9,085 bases of DNA from JAWXCH01 sp034440595. GTDB lineage: Bacteria > Planctomycetota > Planctomycetia > Pirellulales > JALHPA01. The number at the start of each line of letters is the position of its first letter. The first letter of the stretch is position 1. The DNA is taken from assembly GCA_034440595.1 (NCBI GenBank), contig JAWXCH010000286.1:1-9085 (forward strand). Direction: 5' to 3'. Of the stretch, positions 6,523 to 9,085 are shown in pieces. Made by a program: the position numbers and the translations under genes. The notes beneath the pieces are model-generated. The model made no database searches, was not told the DNA's origin, and saw only the letters and a list, made by a program, of their open reading frames with translations.

Positions 6523-6545
6523 CTCGTTTATGAACTATAAACGAG
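6523..6545. promoter_or_regulatory. hemB: Perfect inverted repeat overlapping the first hemB start codon
   Basis: CTCGTTTAT (6523-6531) and ATAAACGAG (6537-6545) are perfectly complementary 9-base arms around GAACT. The ATG at 6530-6532 lies in the left arm and loop, while the alternative ATG at 6548 follows the right arm by two bases. As RNA it would hide the first start codon. As DNA it could be a dimeric repressor site. Either way it is placed to affect hemB expression or to show that 6548 is the true start. Confidence 0.5.
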
Positions 6546-7579
6546 ATATGGACGAAACTGCCCCTTTCCGACCAAACTCCCCTGCTGTGCCCGCTTTTCC
6601 AAGCACCCGGATGCGCCGCCTGCGCTACCTGCCCGCCGTTCGCGAACTGGTCCGGCATACACGACTCTCGCCGCAGAATTTTGTCCTGCCCCTGTTTGTC
6701 CGCGCCGGCAGCGGCATCAAACAGCCTATCGAATCGATGCCCGGGCACTATCAGCTCTCGCTCGATTTTCTGGCCGAAGAAGTGCGCGAGGCGAGTTCCC
6801 TTGGCCTCGGTGGGATATTGCTGTTCGGCCTCCCTGCATCCAAGGATCCGCTCGGTAGCGACTCCTACAGCGACAACGGCATCATCCAGCAGGCACTCGC
6901 CGTGGCACGGCAGGCAGCCCCCTCCATGCTCCGCATCACCGATGTCTGCTTTTGCGAATACACCAGTCACGGGCACTGCGGAATCCTCAACGACAAGACC
7001 GGGACGACCGATGTCGATAACGATGCGACGCTGGAGCTACTCGCCAAGCAAGCGGTCAGCCATGCTCAGGCCGGGGCAGACATCGTCGCACCCAGCGGTA
7101 TGATGGATGGCATGATCGGCGCGATCCGCACGGCGCTGGACGGTGCCGGTTTTTCACACCTGCCGATCCTGAGCTACGCCGCTAAATACGCCAGCGCCTT
7201 TTATGGACCATTTCGTGACGCCGCCGAAAGCGCCCCACAGTCCGGCGATCGCCGCGGCTATCAAATGGACCCCACCGCCGCCGCCGAACAGGCACTGCGC
7301 GAAGTGGAACTGGATCTGGCCGAAGGGGCCGACATGCTGATGGTCAAACCGGCGCTGGCCTATCTGGATATTATTCGCATGGTGCACGAGCGGCATCCGG
7401 GCGTGCCATTGGCCGCCTACAACGTCAGTGGCGAATACAGCATGGTCAAAGCAGCCGCTCAAAACGGCTGGATCGACGAACAAGCGGTCGCACTAGAGGC
7501 ACTCACCGCCATCCACCGCGCCGGTGCTTCGATCATCATCACCTACTGGGCCAAAGAAGCGGCACGCTGGCTGGCGTAA
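6530..7579 (+). CDS. hemB: Delta-aminolevulinic acid dehydratase (porphobilinogen synthase)
   Basis: Condenses two 5-aminolevulinate molecules into porphobilinogen in the cytoplasm, the first common step to haem and other tetrapyrroles. Counting from the ATG at 6530 (349 residues): the metal site is the zinc type, Cys140, Cys142 and Cys150 in DVCFCEYTSHGHCG; the two active-site lysines are Lys219 (SYAAKYASAFYGPFRDA) and Lys273 (MVKPALAYLD). RRGYQMDP (241-248) and YNVSGEYSM (297-305) are also family hallmarks. The family usually has about 325-340 residues, and conservation begins near TRMRRLR (26-32), so the N-terminal extension is not informative. The ATG at 6548 (343 residues) is an equally possible start, since a perfect inverted repeat covers the one at 6530. 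hemL, one step earlier in the pathway, lies about 1 kb downstream on the same strand. Confidence 0.96.
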   Translation: MNYKRDMDETAPFRPNSPAVPAFPSTRMRRLRYLPAVRELVRHTRLSPQNFVLPLFVRAGSGIKQPIESMPGHYQLSLDFLAEEVREASSLGLGGILLFGLPASKDPLGSDSYSDNGIIQQALAVARQAAPSMLRITDVCFCEYTSHGHCGILNDKTGTTDVDNDATLELLAKQAVSHAQAGADIVAPSGMMDGMIGAIRTALDGAGFSHLPILSYAAKYASAFYGPFRDAAESAPQSGDRRGYQMDPTAAAEQALREVELDLAEGADMLMVKPALAYLDIIRMVHERHPGVPLAAYNVSGEYSMVKAAAQNGWIDEQAVALEALTAIHRAGASIIITYWAKEAARWLA

Positions 7580-7610
7580 GCACCCCGCCTCCTCCTTTGC
7601 ACCCCCCGTC

Positions 7611-7650
7611 ATTCCCGCGAACGCGGGAATCCAGTACGCGATCACGTACT
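7611..7650. repeat. Tandem hairpin repeat of the ATTCCC-N8-GGGAAT type
   Basis: First hairpin: ATTCCCGCG (7611-7619) and CGCGGGAAT (7622-7630), perfect 9-base arms 2 bases apart. Three bases later comes a second: AGTACG (7633-7638), loop CGATCA, CGTACT (7645-7650). The first matches the general form of the neisserial dRS3 repeat, and similar GTCATTCCCGCG-type hairpins are known between genes in many bacteria; read in one minus-strand frame it gives the often-seen spurious peptide WIPAFAGMT. It lies 31 bases after hemB and may end or stabilise its transcript, but no T-run follows. Confidence 0.65.
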
Positions 7651-7798
7651 CATCCGTCTCAGACATCCTTGCTCCAATCCTCAAATATTGATTGATGACC
7701 GATGATTGATAACAATTGATAGATCCCTGGCTACACCAAAACTGTACGACCTTGATGTGCAACGTTCTTCTATTTACCTTTGCCAAAATCGGTGAATC

Positions 7799-8500
7799 AT
7801 GGCCCTGGATGTGTATGTCGGTGGTTTCTCACGCTACTATTCTTTCCAGTGGGAGAACGTAGCACAACGGTTTTCGCGCGAATCTGGTATGGAATATCGC
7901 ATGGTTGGTCCCGGCGGGCCGCCGCAACCTGCCGACTGGAATGAAGTCGCGAAATCGGTCTCGCAATGGAAAGCCGCGATCAATGAAGGGCTGGCCGACA
8001 ACATCGCAGTTCCACTCGAATGGGATGAAACGAAAACAGCTCCTTATTTTACAGACAGGCCAGGATACGATCCTTACGGAGCCTTGAAGGTTTGGACGGC
8101 ACACGCAGAACGAGGAACCTCACCACCAGAACTGTATAGCGGCGAATGGTACACCGATGAAGCATACATTGAATGCTCAAAGCCAAAACACGACCAAAAG
8201 TATCGAGCGATTCTCTGTGGTTCGCTCTGGTTACCAGGGGACTTTGAATTCAGTTTTGATTTTGAAAATCTGGCCGGAGAAAAAGCTCATATTTGCTCAA
8301 ATAATTCGCTTCTACAATCGTTGGAGCTACTCAGACAAGATTCATTCAACCTTACCGACGCTGAACTTGAGGCAGCAGTCAAAAATGATTCTGGCGATGC
8401 CCCATCTGTCAGATCGCTCGCACAATTTGCCCTTTGGATATTTCTCGAACTCACAAAGAAATCAGTAACGCATCATCTTCCAATCGTTTTGAATTTCTGA
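7799..8500 (+). CDS. Uncharacterised protein of 233 residues between hemB and hemL
   Basis: I do not recognise a family. The ATG at 7799 gives a soluble protein without signal peptide or membrane helix. The N-terminus MALDVYVGGFSRYYSFQWEN is aromatic-rich and looks conserved in style; a PGGPPQPADW turn follows (38-47), then LEWDETKTAPYFTDRPGYDPYG (73-94), and WLPGDFEFSFDFENLAG (144-160) reads like beta strands. Residues 168-222 look helical. Only three Cys (126, 140, 166), not arranged as a metal site. The second half is visibly more A/T-rich than the neighbouring genes, which may indicate acquisition or relaxed constraint. It stands 219 bases after hemB and 91 before hemL on the same strand. 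I have a weak impression of similar planctomycete hypothetical proteins beginning MALDVYVG; an immunity-type or regulatory role would be guesswork. Confidence 0.75.
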   Translation: MALDVYVGGFSRYYSFQWENVAQRFSRESGMEYRMVGPGGPPQPADWNEVAKSVSQWKAAINEGLADNIAVPLEWDETKTAPYFTDRPGYDPYGALKVWTAHAERGTSPPELYSGEWYTDEAYIECSKPKHDQKYRAILCGSLWLPGDFEFSFDFENLAGEKAHICSNNSLLQSLELLRQDSFNLTDAELEAAVKNDSGDAPSVRSLAQFALWIFLELTKKSVTHHLPIVLNF

Positions 8501-8591
8501 TGATGTAATATTTGCACCTTGCGCCGAGTGAGATTGCCGCATTGCCTTGCCCTGTATCCTCACATCAAAACCCTTAGCCAGCAGCCGCGTC

Positions 8592-9085
8592 ATGTCCCGA
8601 CAAAAAAGTGAACTCGCATTCAAACACGCCTGCGACTTAATCCCCGGGGGCGTCAACAGCCCAGCCCGAGCTTTTGGTGCCGTCGGTGGTCACCCGTTGT
8701 TCATCGAACGTGCCGAGGGGGCCTATCTATATGACATCGATGTCAACCGGTACATCGACTACATCGGTTCCTGGGGGCCAATGATCCTCGGGCACTGCCA
8801 TCCCGCCGTCACCGAGGCATTACAGAAGGCCATTCAGCACGGCACCAGCTTTGGTGCGCCGACGGAGGCAGAAAGCGAGTTGGCCGAACTGATCATCGCT
8901 GCGGTGCCAAGTGTCGAAAAAGTGCGGCTTGTCAACTCCGGTACCGAAGCCACCATGAGCGCCATCCGTTTGGCACGCGGATTCACCGGGCGGGACAAAA
9001 TTATCAAATTCGCTGGCAACTATCACGGGCACGTCGATAGCCTACTCGTGGCAGCAGGAAGTGCCGCAGCGACGCTGGCCGTGCC
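8592..9085 (+). CDS. hemL: Glutamate-1-semialdehyde 2,1-aminomutase, N-terminal part (cut by window end)
   Basis: Class III PLP aminotransferase that converts glutamate-1-semialdehyde to 5-aminolevulinate in the C5 pathway, directly supplying HemB. The window holds 164 complete codons and ends in an open frame. Visible hallmarks: IPGGVNSPARAF (17-28), GSWGPMILGHCHPAV (59-73), the PLP-phosphate site NSGTEATMSAIRLARG (115-130), and YHGHVDSLL (144-152). The PLP lysine, expected near residue 265 in the family, lies beyond the window. The ATG at 8592 gives the normal N-terminus (SELAFKHACDLIPGG). No clear Shine-Dalgarno site is present. The full protein would be expected to have about 425-430 residues. 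Confidence 0.96.
   Translation, partial: MSRQKSELAFKHACDLIPGGVNSPARAFGAVGGHPLFIERAEGAYLYDIDVNRYIDYIGSWGPMILGHCHPAVTEALQKAIQHGTSFGAPTEAESELAELIIAAVPSVEKVRLVNSGTEATMSAIRLARGFTGRDKIIKFAGNYHGHVDSLLVAAGSAAATLAV

Noticed and set aside
7493..7786. Minus-strand open frame of 97 residues containing WIPAFAGMT
   Set aside because: This peptide is a familiar artefact of translating the GTCATTCCCGCG-type hairpin repeat; the rest of the frame is antisense to the end of hemB and intergenic sequence.

Overview
The window looks like chromosomal DNA from a planctomycete, probably of the Pirellulales/Blastopirellula-Rhodopirellula type. The signs are moderately GC-rich coding sequence, a membrane-anchored Hanks-type Ser/Thr kinase, the near absence of Shine-Dalgarno sites before most genes, a Cys-rich exported protein with no recognisable relatives, and a palindromic intergenic element of a kind I associate with planctomycetes and neighbouring phyla. 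The phylum assignment is inference; there is no rRNA or other marker in the window.

Layout. At the left, on the minus strand, lies one gene (170-1207) for an exported protein whose C-terminal third has a cysteine about every six residues. It has a well-formed promoter (1290-1318), an operator-like palindrome in its leader, a strong GGAGG ribosome site, and two candidate terminator hairpins downstream (40-67 and 101-137). A 410-base divergent intergenic region rich in short inverted repeats (1208-1617) separates it from everything else, which runs on the plus strand: an aldo/keto reductase (1618-2664); a cysteine desulfurase (2674-3858) 9 bases behind it; an intergenic region filled by a ~190-base imperfect palindromic element (3895-4085) and a kinase promoter (4127-4155); the Ser/Thr kinase (4201-6132); a small cupin (6156-6464); hemB (6530-7579); an intergenic region with a double hairpin repeat (7611-7650); an unrecognised 233-residue protein (7799-8500); and the 5' part of hemL, cut by the window end (8592-9085).

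How the genes fit together. hemL and hemB encode two enzymes of the C5 tetrapyrrole pathway: glutamate-1-semialdehyde to 5-aminolevulinate, then to porphobilinogen. Their near-adjacency is a metabolic cluster interrupted by an unknown gene. The reductase and desulfurase are closely spaced and may be co-transcribed, but no shared pathway is evident. The kinase and cupin are 24 bases apart and may share a transcript.

Most unusual items: the Cys-every-six-residues exported protein with its control region, the long palindromic intergenic element, the perfect inverted repeat spanning the upstream start codon of hemB, and the orphan gene between hemB and hemL. I see no CRISPR array, transposase, tRNA or rRNA, and no convincing new multi-gene defence or biosynthetic system.
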